From WLNJ01 sp037131165 (GTDB lineage Bacteria; Actinomycetota; Thermoleophilia; Solirubrobacterales; Solirubrobacteraceae), in contig JBAXRO010000001.1 in assembly GCA_037131165.1 (NCBI GenBank), positions 17,066-81,065 on the forward strand: 64,000 bases of DNA. The letters run 5' to 3'. The notes under the pieces were generated by a model. The model was given only the letters and a program-made list of their open reading frames with translations. It was not told the origin of the DNA and did not search any database. The position numbers and the translations under genes are program-made. The number at the start of each line of letters is the position of its first letter. Within the stretch, counting starts at the first letter, position 1. Below are positions 1-7,426 of this stretch, piece by piece.

Positions 1-401
1 GCGGCCCGCAGAGCGGCGGTCAGGCGATCGACCTCGTCCCCCAGTTCGGCGAAGGTCAACTCGCGAACCGTCCCGTCCTCGGTCTCGGCGATCAGCGCCG
101 TCACGGAAGCCGTCTCCTCCGAGTCGCGCCAGCGATCGACGCAGGCCGAGGTCAGGTTGATCTTGCCGTCGCTGAACCAGCGAGCCCACTCGACCCCGTC
201 AGAGGAGTCGAGCGTCGTCGAGTACATCTCGCTGAAGCGGATCTCGAGATCGGCAACCACCTCGTCCCAGAACCGCTCGAGGTGGGTCGTCGAGAAGTCC
301 CGCAGTTCATCGATCCCCGAGCACCCGAGGCGGCTCATCAGCCGGGCAACGTTCGTGGCCCGGGCCGCTTCCTCATCAGGCACCCATACGGCGTCATCCA
401 T
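1..401 (-). CDS. AMP-forming acyl-CoA synthetase, N-terminal part (runs off the left edge)
   Basis: Only the first 133 residues are inside the window. The reading frame starts at ATG 401 (MDDAVWVPDEEAAR) and stays open to base 1. The visible part is a helical, Trp-rich segment (ERFWDEVVADLEIRF, then WARWFSDGKINL) followed by VRELTFAELGDEVDRLTAAL. That is the layout of the N-terminal lid of acetyl-CoA-synthetase-type ligases running into the start of the adenylation domain. Family knowledge: such enzymes activate a carboxylic acid with ATP and CoA in the cytoplasm. Substrate cannot be inferred because the AMP-binding core is outside the window. A TANNNT hexamer 9 nt before the ATG supports this start and a leaderless transcript. 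Confidence 0.7.
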   Translation of the reverse strand, partial: MDDAVWVPDEEAARATNVARLMSRLGCSGIDELRDFSTTHLERFWDEVVADLEIRFSEMYSTTLDSSDGVEWARWFSDGKINLTSACVDRWRDSEETASVTALIAETEDGTVRELTFAELGDEVDRLTAALRA

Positions 402-410
402 CGCCGGGCG

Positions 411-416
411 ATCCTA
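411..416 (-). promoter_or_regulatory. -10 hexamer TAGGAT, leaderless promoter of the acyl-CoA synthetase
   Basis: On the minus strand TAGGAT lies 9 nt before ATG 401, so transcription would begin at or next to the start codon. It matches the pattern at most first genes in the window. Confidence 0.5.
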
Positions 417-451
417 ACCGTCCCGAGCCGCCGGGGCCGACCGGAGGGGAT

Positions 452-769
452 TCAGTCGTCCGAGGAGCGACCGTTGCTTGCGGCCCGGCCGGCGACGCTG
501 CCGATGCCCGGCGCCAGTGGAGCGCCGCCAGTCGACTGGACGACGGCCTTGCCGTCGGCGCCAACGCTGACCACGACCGGCTTGTCGGTCGTATTGCGCA
601 TCGATTTGGCCTTCGGCGAACCGGGGGTCAGTGCCAGCCCGGCGTCCTCGGGTACCGCGGAGAGCAGGTCTCCCTCTCTCGTCATCGAGACAACGGCGTA
701 GCCGAGCAGAGCGGCGACGATCAGGCCGAGCGTGGCTAGAAGGACAGGTTTGGCCGCTTGGAGAAGCAT
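452..769 (-). CDS. Small single-pass membrane protein downstream of the histidine kinase
   Basis: A 105-residue protein of unknown family. One transmembrane helix is visible at about residues 8-29 (VLLATLGLIVAALLGYAVV). A hydrophilic tail of about 75 residues follows, rich in Gly, Ala and Ser, with no recognisable domain and no cysteines. Its ATG follows the kinase stop codon with no gap (TAGATG), so it should be translated by coupling as the third gene of a regulator-kinase-small-protein operon. Inference: it may be an accessory or sensory subunit of the two-component system, or simply co-regulated. Nothing in the sequence identifies a ligand. Confidence 0.65.
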   Translation of the reverse strand: MLLQAAKPVLLATLGLIVAALLGYAVVSMTREGDLLSAVPEDAGLALTPGSPKAKSMRNTTDKPVVVSVGADGKAVVQSTGGAPLAPGIGSVAGRAASNGRSSDD

Positions 770-2182
770 CTATTCGAGGTTAGCGTCGGTTGTGGCCACC
801 GGCAATGTGGTGTCGCTGAGGCTGATCGTCGCCGCAGCTCCGCCCTCTTCGCGGTTGCGGATCGTCACGTCCCCACCCCAGACCCGGATCAGGTCCCTCG
901 CGATCGCAAGGCCCAGCCCGGTGCCATGGGCGACGGCCTGCCCCGCCGTCCCCCGCCGGAACCGTTCGAAGATCGCCTCGCCTTCGTCGGCTCCGATTCC
1001 CGGGCCTTGATCGAGGACCGACACCGAAGCGTCGCCCGCAACGATGACGATCTCCGTGTCGGGCGGGCAGTAGCGAACCGAATTCTCGAGCAGCGCGTCA
1101 ACGACCCGATCGAGATCGGACGGGTCGCAGACACAGGTCGGCCGCGACGGGTCCGAGACCCGTTCGACCCTCACCCGGATCCCGCTCTCGGCAGCGATCG
1201 GCGTCCAGCGGTCGGCTGCCCGATCGACGAAGTCGGCAATCGCGATCCGCTCCGCCGGCCCTCTTCGCTCACCGATCTTGCTGAGCATCAGCAGGTCGTC
1301 GATGATCCTCCTGATCCTCGCGAGCTCCTTGAGCCCCGCGTCGAGTTCCTCGCCGGCGTCGGGCGAGACACCGAGTTCCTTTGCCTCTTCGACCCGCAGG
1401 CGCAGCGCAGCCAGCGGAGTGCGCAATTGGTGCGAGGCGTCGGCGACGAACTGGCGCTGCGACTCGACGAGGCGGATGAGCTGGTCGGTCATGTCGTTGA
1501 AGGCGATCGCGAGGTTCTGCTGCTCGGTCGGTCCTTCCACTGCGGCGCGAGCGTCGAGGTCGCCGCCCGCGACGTCGACGGCGACGCCCTCGAGCCTGCG
1601 CATCGGCCCGGAGAGCTGGTGGGCGATGACCCAGCCTGCTCCGAGTCCGAGGACGAGCACGAGCAGCCCGACTGCCGCGATCACGTAGATCGACCGCCTG
1701 ATCGAATCGTTGAGCGCCTCGGGTGACTGCGTGATCCGAACCGCGCCGATCGTCTGGCCGAAGCTGACCACCGGGACCGCGGTCGCAAGCAATTCGCGGT
1801 TGAGGCTCTTGCTCGTCCGCTGAACCTGACTCGACTTGCCGGCCAGGGCGAGCTTGATCTCGGGACGGGTCGAGTAGTCCGCGCCGATCAGGTTCGCGTC
1901 GGAACTGTCGGCGAGGAGGATGCCCTTGGAATCGACGACGATCACTCGCCCCTTGACGTTGAACGCAGTCGTGCGCACCAACTCGCCGAGGTCCGGCAGC
2001 TGCGGGGGCTTGATCAGGCCGTTCGCGCTGACCGCCACGACGTCGGCCTGGGCCAAGGCGTTGCTGCGAAGGTCGGACCGGACCCTCTGGACCGAGCTGA
2101 CTCCCAGCGGCACGGCAAGCGCAACGACCGCCAGGACGAGGATGTAGGCGAGCGCCCCGAGCAGTCGGGTGCGCAGGCTCAG
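770..2182 (-). CDS. Membrane sensor histidine kinase (HAMP, HisKA, HATPase)
   Basis: Sensor kinase that would phosphorylate the response regulator encoded just upstream. In order: first TM helix (LLGALAYILVLAVVALAV), extracytoplasmic sensor region, second TM helix (IYVIAAVGLLVLVLGLGAGW), HAMP linker, H-box SHQLRTPL with the phospho-accepting His, N-box ENSVRYCPP, and ATP-binding motifs DQGPGIG and GTGLGLAI. Start choice: the first ATG/GTG/TTG in frame is GTG 2113, which would delete the first TM helix and leave the sensor region without a membrane entry. The frame is open back to 2200, and a CTG at 2182 overlaps the regulator's stop (CTGA) with a GAGGTGG ribosome-site-like stretch nearby, so I extend to it. 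The kinase assignment is secure; the start is inferred. The sensed signal is unknown. Confidence 0.85.
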   Translation of the reverse strand: MSLRTRLLGALAYILVLAVVALAVPLGVSSVQRVRSDLRSNALAQADVVAVSANGLIKPPQLPDLGELVRTTAFNVKGRVIVVDSKGILLADSSDANLIGADYSTRPEIKLALAGKSSQVQRTSKSLNRELLATAVPVVSFGQTIGAVRITQSPEALNDSIRRSIYVIAAVGLLVLVLGLGAGWVIAHQLSGPMRRLEGVAVDVAGGDLDARAAVEGPTEQQNLAIAFNDMTDQLIRLVESQRQFVADASHQLRTPLAALRLRVEEAKELGVSPDAGEELDAGLKELARIRRIIDDLLMLSKIGERRGPAERIAIADFVDRAADRWTPIAAESGIRVRVERVSDPSRPTCVCDPSDLDRVVDALLENSVRYCPPDTEIVIVAGDASVSVLDQGPGIGADEGEAIFERFRRGTAGQAVAHGTGLGLAIARDLIRVWGGDVTIRNREEGGAAATISLSDTTLPVATTDANLE

Positions 2183-2919
2183 GCTTCTTCCACCTCTTCA
2201 GGCGAAGCGAAGCGGAAGCCAACCCCCCGGACCGTGTGGATGAAGGTCGGGTCGGCGGGGTCGTCGCCGAGCTTCTTGCGAAGCCAACCGATGTGGACAT
2301 CGAGGGTCTTGGTGGATCCGAACCAGTTCTCGTCCCAGACGTCGGCCATCAAGTCCTCGCGGGTAACCACCTTGCCCTGATCTTCGAGCAGCCTCATCAG
2401 CAGGCTGAACTCCTTCTTCGAGAACAGCAGCGGCTCCCCGGCCAGCGTCGCGGTGTGTGCCGATGGATCGACGTGGAGGGCCCCGATCTCGATCGGCTCG
2501 ACAGCCGAACCGCCCGAACGCCGAGTAGGAGCGGATCGACGCAGGATCGCCCTCATCCGGTTGATGAACTCGCGGCCGCCGATCTCGCCCTTGACCTGGA
2601 AGTCGTCGGCCCCGAGCTCCAGTGCGAGGTTGATGCTGTCGTCCGACCCGTTGGCTGAGTAGACCATCACCGGCGTCGCTCCCTGGCGCCGGATCTCCGA
2701 CATCACCACGAACCCGCCCTGCTGGTCGTCCGCCAAGCCGAGATCGAGGATCACGAAGTCGGGGACCATGCGGTCGAGGATGTCGCGAGCCTCCTTGACG
2801 GTTCTGGCAGTGATGACCTCGAACTCCTCGCGCTGGAGGATGCGGGTCATCGGGTCGCTGATGCCGGGATCGTCCTCGACGAACAGCACGACCGGGTTCG
2901 GCTCGTTTGCGCTGGACAT
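2179..2919 (-). CDS. OmpR/PhoB-family response regulator
   Basis: A 246-residue two-domain regulator. The receiver domain (about residues 9-125) has the acidic pair in VLFVEDDPG and the phospho-acceptor Asp in DFVILDLGLAD. The C-terminal winged-helix DNA-binding domain (about 140-240) shows FSKKEFSLLMRLLE and the signature TLDVHIGWLRKKLG ending in TVRGVGFRF. Start ATG 2919 (MSSANEPNPV) sits 7 nt after a TAGATT hexamer; a longer frame extends upstream but would include the promoter. It is the first gene of the operon with the kinase and the small membrane protein. It is transcribed divergently from the ApbE/ferric-reductase-like module, 71 bp apart, so that module is a plausible regulatory target. 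Confidence 0.93.
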   Translation of the reverse strand: MSSANEPNPVVLFVEDDPGISDPMTRILQREEFEVITARTVKEARDILDRMVPDFVILDLGLADDQQGGFVVMSEIRRQGATPVMVYSANGSDDSINLALELGADDFQVKGEIGGREFINRMRAILRRSAPTRRSGGSAVEPIEIGALHVDPSAHTATLAGEPLLFSKKEFSLLMRLLEDQGKVVTREDLMADVWDENWFGSTKTLDVHIGWLRKKLGDDPADPTFIHTVRGVGFRFASPEEVEEA

Positions 2920-2926
2920 ATCTTGG

Positions 2927-2932
2927 AATCTA
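2927..2932 (-). promoter_or_regulatory. -10 hexamer TAGATT, promoter of the two-component operon
   Basis: Minus-strand TAGATT, 7 nt before ATG 2919; implies a leaderless transcript. Confidence 0.5.
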
Positions 2933-2990
2933 CACCGAACCCCGGTTCCTAACCTGCCTTTAGGGACCGACGGCAGCCTTGTCGTCAACG

Positions 2991-3230
2991 ATGAAGCTTC
3001 CTTCGACAAGAGCACTGCGGGCAGCCGGGTCGACCATCGTGGTACTCATCGCCCTGAGCGGGATCGTGATCGCCACCGACCCCGCGACCGGCCCGGCGAC
3101 GAGCGCCACCAAGACGATCGTCCAGACGCGGGTCATGACGACTGAGAGGACAATCCACATCCCGGCTCAATCGGTCTCCGGCCCGACGGAGGCCGACGAT
3201 GAGGGATTCGAAGGTGACGAGCGTGACTGA
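2991..3230 (+). CDS. Small membrane-anchored protein with T-x-V-x-T-T-x-R-T-[IV]-H motif (trio member 1)
   Basis: A 79-residue protein, family unknown. A short basic N-terminus is followed by one TM helix at about residues 14-28. The outside segment contains DPATGPATSAT (30-40) and TRVMTTERTIHIP (46-58, with His56). The tail is acidic (EADDEGFEGDERD). The motif recurs in the next gene as TQVKTTKRTVHV, and a related R-T-I-H-R-T-V-I-H form occurs in the third, so the three are probably diverged duplicates. The sequence T37-S38-A39-T40 resembles the core of the Thr motif used by ApbE flavin transferases ([ST]-[GS]-A-T), but the usual upstream Asp is not in place. ATG 2991 is preferred over an in-frame TTG at 2979. 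First gene of the module ending at 5835. Confidence 0.6.
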   Translation: MKLPSTRALRAAGSTIVVLIALSGIVIATDPATGPATSATKTIVQTRVMTTERTIHIPAQSVSGPTEADDEGFEGDERD

Positions 3231-3373
3231 TCGGACCGTAGCCGCCCGGAGCGCTCTCGCCGCGAAACGAGGCTTTGGGAAACCCTTGCCTCGGGTTGCC
3301 GGACTCGTGACTGCCACCCGGCCATTCTCCTTCCTTCGCACCGTTCCCCTCCCCTCAACCATGGAGAACTGAC

Positions 3374-3793
3374 ATGCCTTCCAGACGAGCACTGTTCGCA
3401 GCAACATCGACCGTCGGGGCGCTCGCAGTGCTCGGCGTGATCGCGATCGGTTCGAGCCCGCAGACACAGGCCGGGAAAGCGGCTGCCGCCGCCCCGATCG
3501 TGAAGACCCAGGTCAAGACGACGAAGCGCACCGTTCACGTCAAGAGCAAGCGGACGATCAAGGTCGTAAGGAGCTCGCCCGCCGGATCGGCCGGCGCCGT
3601 CGCCGTGGCGGCCTCCGCCGAGCAGGTCGGCGCTGGGCCGTCGCAGGCATCCCAAGCCGTCACCCGCAGCGGATCCCCGCCCTACTCCGAGGGCGAGAAC
3701 GGCCGCGAGTACGAGAGCCACGAGGACTCCGGTGAGCGCGAACATGAGGACGCAGCCGAGGTCGAGGATCACGGGGAGGAGCGCGATGACTGA
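3374..3793 (+). CDS. Small membrane-anchored protein with acidic tail (trio member 2)
   Basis: A 139-residue protein, family unknown. N-terminal signal-anchor helix (about residues 6-26), then an Ala/Lys-rich outside segment with KTQVKTTKRTVHVK (44-57, His55). That segment aligns residue by residue with trio member 1. The C-terminal part from about 95 is strongly acidic and His-containing (EYESHEDSGEREHEDA), suggesting cation binding or a disordered extracellular tail. GGAG lies 7 nt before ATG 3374, so unlike many first genes it uses a leader with a ribosome-binding site. Its last 8 bases overlap the start of the third trio gene. Inference: an extracytoplasmic partner of the flavin/heme proteins that follow. 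Confidence 0.62.
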   Translation: MPSRRALFAATSTVGALAVLGVIAIGSSPQTQAGKAAAAAPIVKTQVKTTKRTVHVKSKRTIKVVRSSPAGSAGAVAVAASAEQVGAGPSQASQAVTRSGSPPYSEGENGREYESHEDSGEREHEDAAEVEDHGEERDD

Positions 3794-4217
3794 GTCAACC
3801 CCACAGCGGGACCCGAATCCGACCAAGCCGGCCCCGAAACCACGGCGCCGGAAGCTGCGCCCGGGACCGGTCTTCGCCACCGGCGCGACAACCTTCGCCA
3901 TCGCATTGGGACTGCTCGGCTGGCAGGTTGCCGTCGGCCAGGACCCGTCCCTCGGGCACGGCAAGCAGAAGCCGAAGGTCGTCAACCGCACGATCCACCG
4001 GACGGTGATCCACAAGGTCTACGACCCGCCCAAGGTCGTCTATGTCGATCCTGCTCCGGGCTCCAGCGCCGGTTACTCCGGCGGTGGCGGTGGCGGCGGA
4101 TATTCAGGCGGCGGTGGTTACTCGAGTGGCGGGTCCGGAGGCGGCAGTTCCAGCCCCGCGCCGGCACCCGCACCGACATACACGCCCCCGCCCCCCGTGT
4201 CGAGCGGCGCTTCCTGA
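3786..4217 (+). CDS. Glycine-rich membrane-anchored protein (trio member 3)
   Basis: A 143-residue protein. A basic, Pro-rich cytoplasmic N-terminus (about residues 1-28) leads into a TM helix (about 29-50) that contains T32-G-A-T35. The outside segment carries RTIHRTVIHK (68-77, His71 and His76), a variant of the motif in the two preceding proteins. It ends in a low-complexity Gly/Ser/Tyr region and a Pro-rich tail, as in surface-exposed or cell-wall-contacting proteins. The start ATG 3786 overlaps the previous stop (ATGACTGA), indicating translational coupling. The ApbE homologue follows 17 nt later. No known domain is recognisable, and the functional link to electron transfer is inference from context. 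Confidence 0.62.
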   Translation: MTESTPQRDPNPTKPAPKPRRRKLRPGPVFATGATTFAIALGLLGWQVAVGQDPSLGHGKQKPKVVNRTIHRTVIHKVYDPPKVVYVDPAPGSSAGYSGGGGGGGYSGGGGYSSGGSGGGSSSPAPAPAPTYTPPPPVSSGAS

Positions 4218-4234
4218 TCGGCGGCCCGGTTCGC

Positions 4235-5224
4235 ATGGCCCTGCCCGAACATGACCTGAACTTCAAGGCGATGGGTTCGTCCATCCGCGTACTCAGCGGA
4301 CCGCCCGCTCCGGCAACCGGGGGCCTCGACCCCGAAGGGGCGGCGGCTGGGGTCCGCGCGATGATCGAGCGCTACGAGGCCGACCTGACGCGGTTCGATC
4401 CGGCAAGCGAACTGTCCCGGCTCAATCGCGACCCGAGACCCATCGTTCCTGCCAGTGGGCTGATGAGGTCGCTGGTAGGCGCAGCGCTGTGGGCCGCAGA
4501 CACGACCGACGGACTGGTCGACCCGACGGTTGTCGGAGCACTCGAGGAGGCCGGCTACGGACGATCCCTTGCCGACTCGCCCTCCGCCCCGCTCGCAGAG
4601 GCACTGGCGGCAGCACCGACCAGGCGCCCGGCTCGCCCTCGCAGCGACTCACCCTGGAGGCTGATCGCGGTAGACGACGAGCAGGGCACGGTCACCCGGC
4701 CGCCCGGAGTCCGGATCGACTCCGGTGGAGTAGGCAAAGGCCTCGCCGCTGACGTCGCCGCCTCGATGCTCGCGGACCGGATGCGCTTCTGCGTCAGCTG
4801 CGGAGGCGACCTCAGGGTCGGCGGCCCCGATGCGCTCGCCGACCCTTACCCGGTCCTGATCGAGGATCCATTCGGCGGGGATCCACTTCTGACCCTCAGG
4901 GTCGGGTCAGGTGCCGTTGCCACCTCCGGCCTCGGCAAACGCGTCTGGCAGATGCCGGACGGCAGCTTCGCCCACCACCTGCTCGACCCTTCCACCGGCT
5001 CCCCTGCTTGGACGGGCGTGCTCCAGGTGACCGCCCTTGCCGAGACGGCCCTGGAGGCCGAGACGCTCAGCAAGCAGGTGCTCTTGGGTGGACCGAGATC
5101 GATCCACCTGCTGGAGCGCCGCGGCGGAGTCGTGGTCCTCGACGACTGCACCGTGGAGCTGGTCGGCCCGGTGTCGCAAGCGGTCCGCCGCGGCGGGATG
5201 CGCCTCTACGAGGTGCCGGCGTGA
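4235..5224 (+). CDS. apbE: FAD:protein FMN transferase (ApbE family)
   Basis: A 329-residue ApbE-family enzyme. Family role: transfers the FMN moiety of FAD onto a Thr or Ser of a target protein. Motifs seen: TRFDPASELSRLN (about 52-64), the core GGVGKGLAAD (164-173, matching the family G-G-x-x-K-G-x-x-x-D), GGDLRVGG (190-197), VATSG (228-232) and HHLLDPSTGSP (247-257, Mg-binding region), then AETLSK (275-280). There is no signal peptide or lipobox, although many ApbE proteins are exported lipoproteins, so this one is probably cytoplasmic. It overlaps the next gene by 4 nt (GTGA). No protein with a classical FMN-binding domain is encoded nearby, so its target is unknown; the small trio proteins or the heme protein are candidates. 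Confidence 0.92.
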   Translation: MALPEHDLNFKAMGSSIRVLSGPPAPATGGLDPEGAAAGVRAMIERYEADLTRFDPASELSRLNRDPRPIVPASGLMRSLVGAALWAADTTDGLVDPTVVGALEEAGYGRSLADSPSAPLAEALAAAPTRRPARPRSDSPWRLIAVDDEQGTVTRPPGVRIDSGGVGKGLAADVAASMLADRMRFCVSCGGDLRVGGPDALADPYPVLIEDPFGGDPLLTLRVGSGAVATSGLGKRVWQMPDGSFAHHLLDPSTGSPAWTGVLQVTALAETALEAETLSKQVLLGGPRSIHLLERRGGVVVLDDCTVELVGPVSQAVRRGGMRLYEVPA

Positions 5225-5835
5225 CTTTTGCCCTGACCAACCCGGACCCGCTGAAGTACGGCTGGTGGCTCGTGAGCAGGTCCGCTGGGATCACGGCCCT
5301 GCTGTTCATCACCGCGTCGACCGTGCTCGGCCTGTTCATGGCCAGCGGGATCGTGAAGCGCCCGGGCCTCAAGGGCAGGCTGATGCCGGCCCACGAGTAC
5401 ATCTCACTGTTCGCTCTGGTCGCGATTGCCGTGCACGGGATCGCTCTGCTTGGCGACAAGTGGCTCCATCCGACAGTCGCGCAGATCCTCGTCCCTGGTC
5501 TGATCTCCTACCGGCCGGTCGCCGTCGGCGTCGGCATCGTCGCCGGCTACGTCACGCTCCTCCTGTCCCTCTCCTACTACCTTCGCCGCCAGATCGGCAT
5601 TCGTCGCTGGCGGCTCCTTCACCGATTCATCGTCGTCGTGTGGGTCATGTCGATCGGCCACGCCTTCTTGGCGGGAACGGATGCCGCGACCCTTTGGATG
5701 AGGATCCTTCTGCTGGCAAGCATCGCTCCCGCTCTGTTCCTCACTCTCTACCGCTGGCTGCCCGAGGACAACCGCCACCGCGACCTCGAGGCCCCGGGCG
5801 GGACGTCGGGCGACACGGTCGTGATCAGTCGCTGA
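5221..5835 (+). CDS. Ferric-reductase-like bis-heme transmembrane protein
   Basis: A 204-residue integral membrane protein with about five TM helices (near 22-43, 58-78, 99-121, 131-151 and 158-178). Four helix-embedded histidines are spaced as two pairs: His58/His72 in one helix and His134/His147 in another. That 14/13-residue spacing is the hallmark of the ferric reductase/NADPH oxidase/MsrQ heme-b fold, which stacks two hemes across the membrane. No FAD- or NAD-binding domain is attached, so electrons must come from another protein. The start is GTG 5221, overlapping the ApbE stop. Inference: with ApbE and the three anchored proteins it forms a transmembrane electron-transfer unit delivering electrons outside the cell, for example for metal or methionine-sulfoxide reduction. 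It ends 7 bp before a convergent gene. Confidence 0.85.
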   Translation: MTFALTNPDPLKYGWWLVSRSAGITALLFITASTVLGLFMASGIVKRPGLKGRLMPAHEYISLFALVAIAVHGIALLGDKWLHPTVAQILVPGLISYRPVAVGVGIVAGYVTLLLSLSYYLRRQIGIRRWRLLHRFIVVVWVMSIGHAFLAGTDAATLWMRILLLASIAPALFLTLYRWLPEDNRHRDLEAPGGTSGDTVVISR

Positions 5836-5842
5836 AAGCCGG

Positions 5843-7369
5843 TCAGACCGGGGGCACCGAGCGGCGCCTCGGCAACCGGGTGCGGACCCGGCGTTCGGCC
5901 AGGGCGAACCGCGCGATCAGGTCGGACCGCAGGTCGTCCGGCTCGACGATCGCGTCGATCACCATCTCGGACGCGAGCCTCAGGAGATCGATGTCGGCCG
6001 CGTACTCGTCACGGAGCTCAGCAGTGACACGCTCACGCTCGACCTCGTCCTCGATCGCCTGAAGCCTGTTGAGGTGAACGGCGTTGACCGCAGCCTGCGG
6101 CCCCATCACGGCGATCGAGGCCCCGGGCAGGGCGACCACGGCGTCGGGCTCGAATGCCGGTCCCGCCATCGCGTAGAGACCGGCGCCGTAGGCCTTGCGC
6201 ACGATCACCGAGATCTTCGGGACGGTCGCCTCGGACAGCGCGGCGATCATCTTCGCCCCGTGGCGGATGATCCCCTCGCGCTCGACCTTCGTGCCGATCA
6301 TGAAGCCGGGCACGTCGGCGAGGAAGAGGATCGGCAAGCCGAAGGCGTCGCACAGGGAGATGTGCCTCGCGGCCTTGTCGGCCGAGTCGACGAACAGGAC
6401 GCCGCCCTTCTGCTTGGGCTGACTGGCGACGATGCCGATCGGCTTGCCGTCGAGCCGTGCGAACCCGACGATCAGCTCCTTTGCCCAGCGGGCGTGGATC
6501 TCGTGGAAGCTGCCATCGTCGATGACCGCATCGAGCAGTTCCCTCATGTCGAACGGCTGGTTCTCGTCCGCGGGGATCACCCCGTCGAGCGAACCCCTCG
6601 ACGGGCCGACAGGGTCGGAAGCCGGGGCTCGTTCGTCGGAAGATGTCGGCAGGTACGAGAGGTGGCGCTTGGCGACCTCGATCCCCTCTTCGTCGGTCTT
6701 GACGAGCACATGGCCGCAGCCTGAGACGCTCGTGTGCATCCTCGCTCCGCCCATCTCGTCCAGGGTGACCTTCTCGCCGATCACCATCTCGGCCATCCGC
6801 GGTGAGCCGAGGTACATCGAGGCGTTGCCGTCGCGCATGATCACGATGTCGCAGAAGGCCGGGATGTAAGCGCCGCCCGCCGCGCTCGGCCCGAACAGCA
6901 CGCAGACCTGCGGGACGACCCCCGAGAGCTCCACCTGATTGAAGAAGATCCTTCCGGCTCCGCGCCTGCCCGGGAACATCCTGACCTGCTCGGTGATCCG
7001 GGCTCCGGCCGAGTCGACGAGGTAGACGACCGGGACCCTGCGCTCCAGCGCGCGCTCCTGGATCCGCAGGATCTTCTCCACGGTCTTTGGCCCCCACGAA
7101 CCGGCCTTGACGGTCGGGTCGTTCGCCATCACGGCGACCGGTCGGCCGTCGACCGTGCCGACGCCAGTCACAACCCCGTCGGCGCCGAGGCCGTCCTGCT
7201 CCCAATTGGCGAGCAGCCCCTCCTCTACGAACGAGCCGTCGTCGAGCAGCAGCGCAACGCGTTCGCGGACCGGAAGGCGCCCCTGCTCGAGGGCCTTCTC
7301 GCGGTGGCGCTCCGGGCCGCCGGCAAGGCCGCGCTCAACGGCCTCGTGAAGGGTGCTCTCGTCACTCAT
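5843..7369 (-). CDS. Acyl-CoA carboxylase, carboxyltransferase (beta) subunit
   Basis: A 508-residue biotin-dependent carboxyltransferase, the usual length for propionyl-CoA or methylcrotonyl-CoA carboxylase beta subunits. The N-terminal crotonase-like half has YLVDSAGARITEQV and the acyl-CoA oxyanion region FGPSAAGGAYIPAFCD. The C-terminal half has GKPIGIVASQP, LPILFLADVPGFMIG and the second oxyanion region KAYGAGLYAMAGPAF. Role: moves carboxylate from carboxybiotin to an acyl-CoA. The biotin carboxylase/BCCP subunit is not in the window. Context (enoyl-CoA hydratase, HMG-CoA lyase) favours 3-methylcrotonyl-CoA in leucine breakdown. Propionyl-CoA, which the EMC pathway also needs carboxylated, is the alternative. 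Start ATG 7369 has a TAGGCT hexamer 9 nt upstream. Confidence 0.92.
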   Translation of the reverse strand: MSDESTLHEAVERGLAGGPERHREKALEQGRLPVRERVALLLDDGSFVEEGLLANWEQDGLGADGVVTGVGTVDGRPVAVMANDPTVKAGSWGPKTVEKILRIQERALERRVPVVYLVDSAGARITEQVRMFPGRRGAGRIFFNQVELSGVVPQVCVLFGPSAAGGAYIPAFCDIVIMRDGNASMYLGSPRMAEMVIGEKVTLDEMGGARMHTSVSGCGHVLVKTDEEGIEVAKRHLSYLPTSSDERAPASDPVGPSRGSLDGVIPADENQPFDMRELLDAVIDDGSFHEIHARWAKELIVGFARLDGKPIGIVASQPKQKGGVLFVDSADKAARHISLCDAFGLPILFLADVPGFMIGTKVEREGIIRHGAKMIAALSEATVPKISVIVRKAYGAGLYAMAGPAFEPDAVVALPGASIAVMGPQAAVNAVHLNRLQAIEDEVERERVTAELRDEYAADIDLLRLASEMVIDAIVEPDDLRSDLIARFALAERRVRTRLPRRRSVPPV

Positions 7370-7378
7370 CGGCGATGG

Positions 7379-7384
7379 AGCCTA
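7379..7384 (-). promoter_or_regulatory. -10 hexamer TAGGCT, promoter of the carboxyltransferase gene
   Basis: Minus-strand TAGGCT, 9 nt before ATG 7369, in the 57-bp divergent gap with the enoyl-CoA hydratase gene. Confidence 0.45.
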
Positions 7385-7413
7385 ACCGGATGCCACGCCC
7401 CGGGGACCGCCGG

Positions 7414-7419
7414 TAGTGT
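7414..7419 (+). promoter_or_regulatory. -10 hexamer TAGTGT, promoter of the enoyl-CoA hydratase gene
   Basis: TAGTGT ends 7 nt before ATG 7427 and decides this start over the in-frame ATG at 7433; leaderless type. Confidence 0.45.
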
Positions 7420-7426
7420 GCGGTCG

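Noticed and set aside
3361..3372. Three-codon ORF ATGGAGAACTGA just before the second small trio gene
   Set aside because: It contains the GGAG ribosome site of the next gene, so the ATG is probably part of the translation signal, not a regulatory peptide.
4078..4150. GGCGGT-rich repetitive stretch, considered as repeat/CRISPR
   Set aside because: It is the low-complexity Gly-rich coding end of trio member 3, with no spacer-repeat periodicity.
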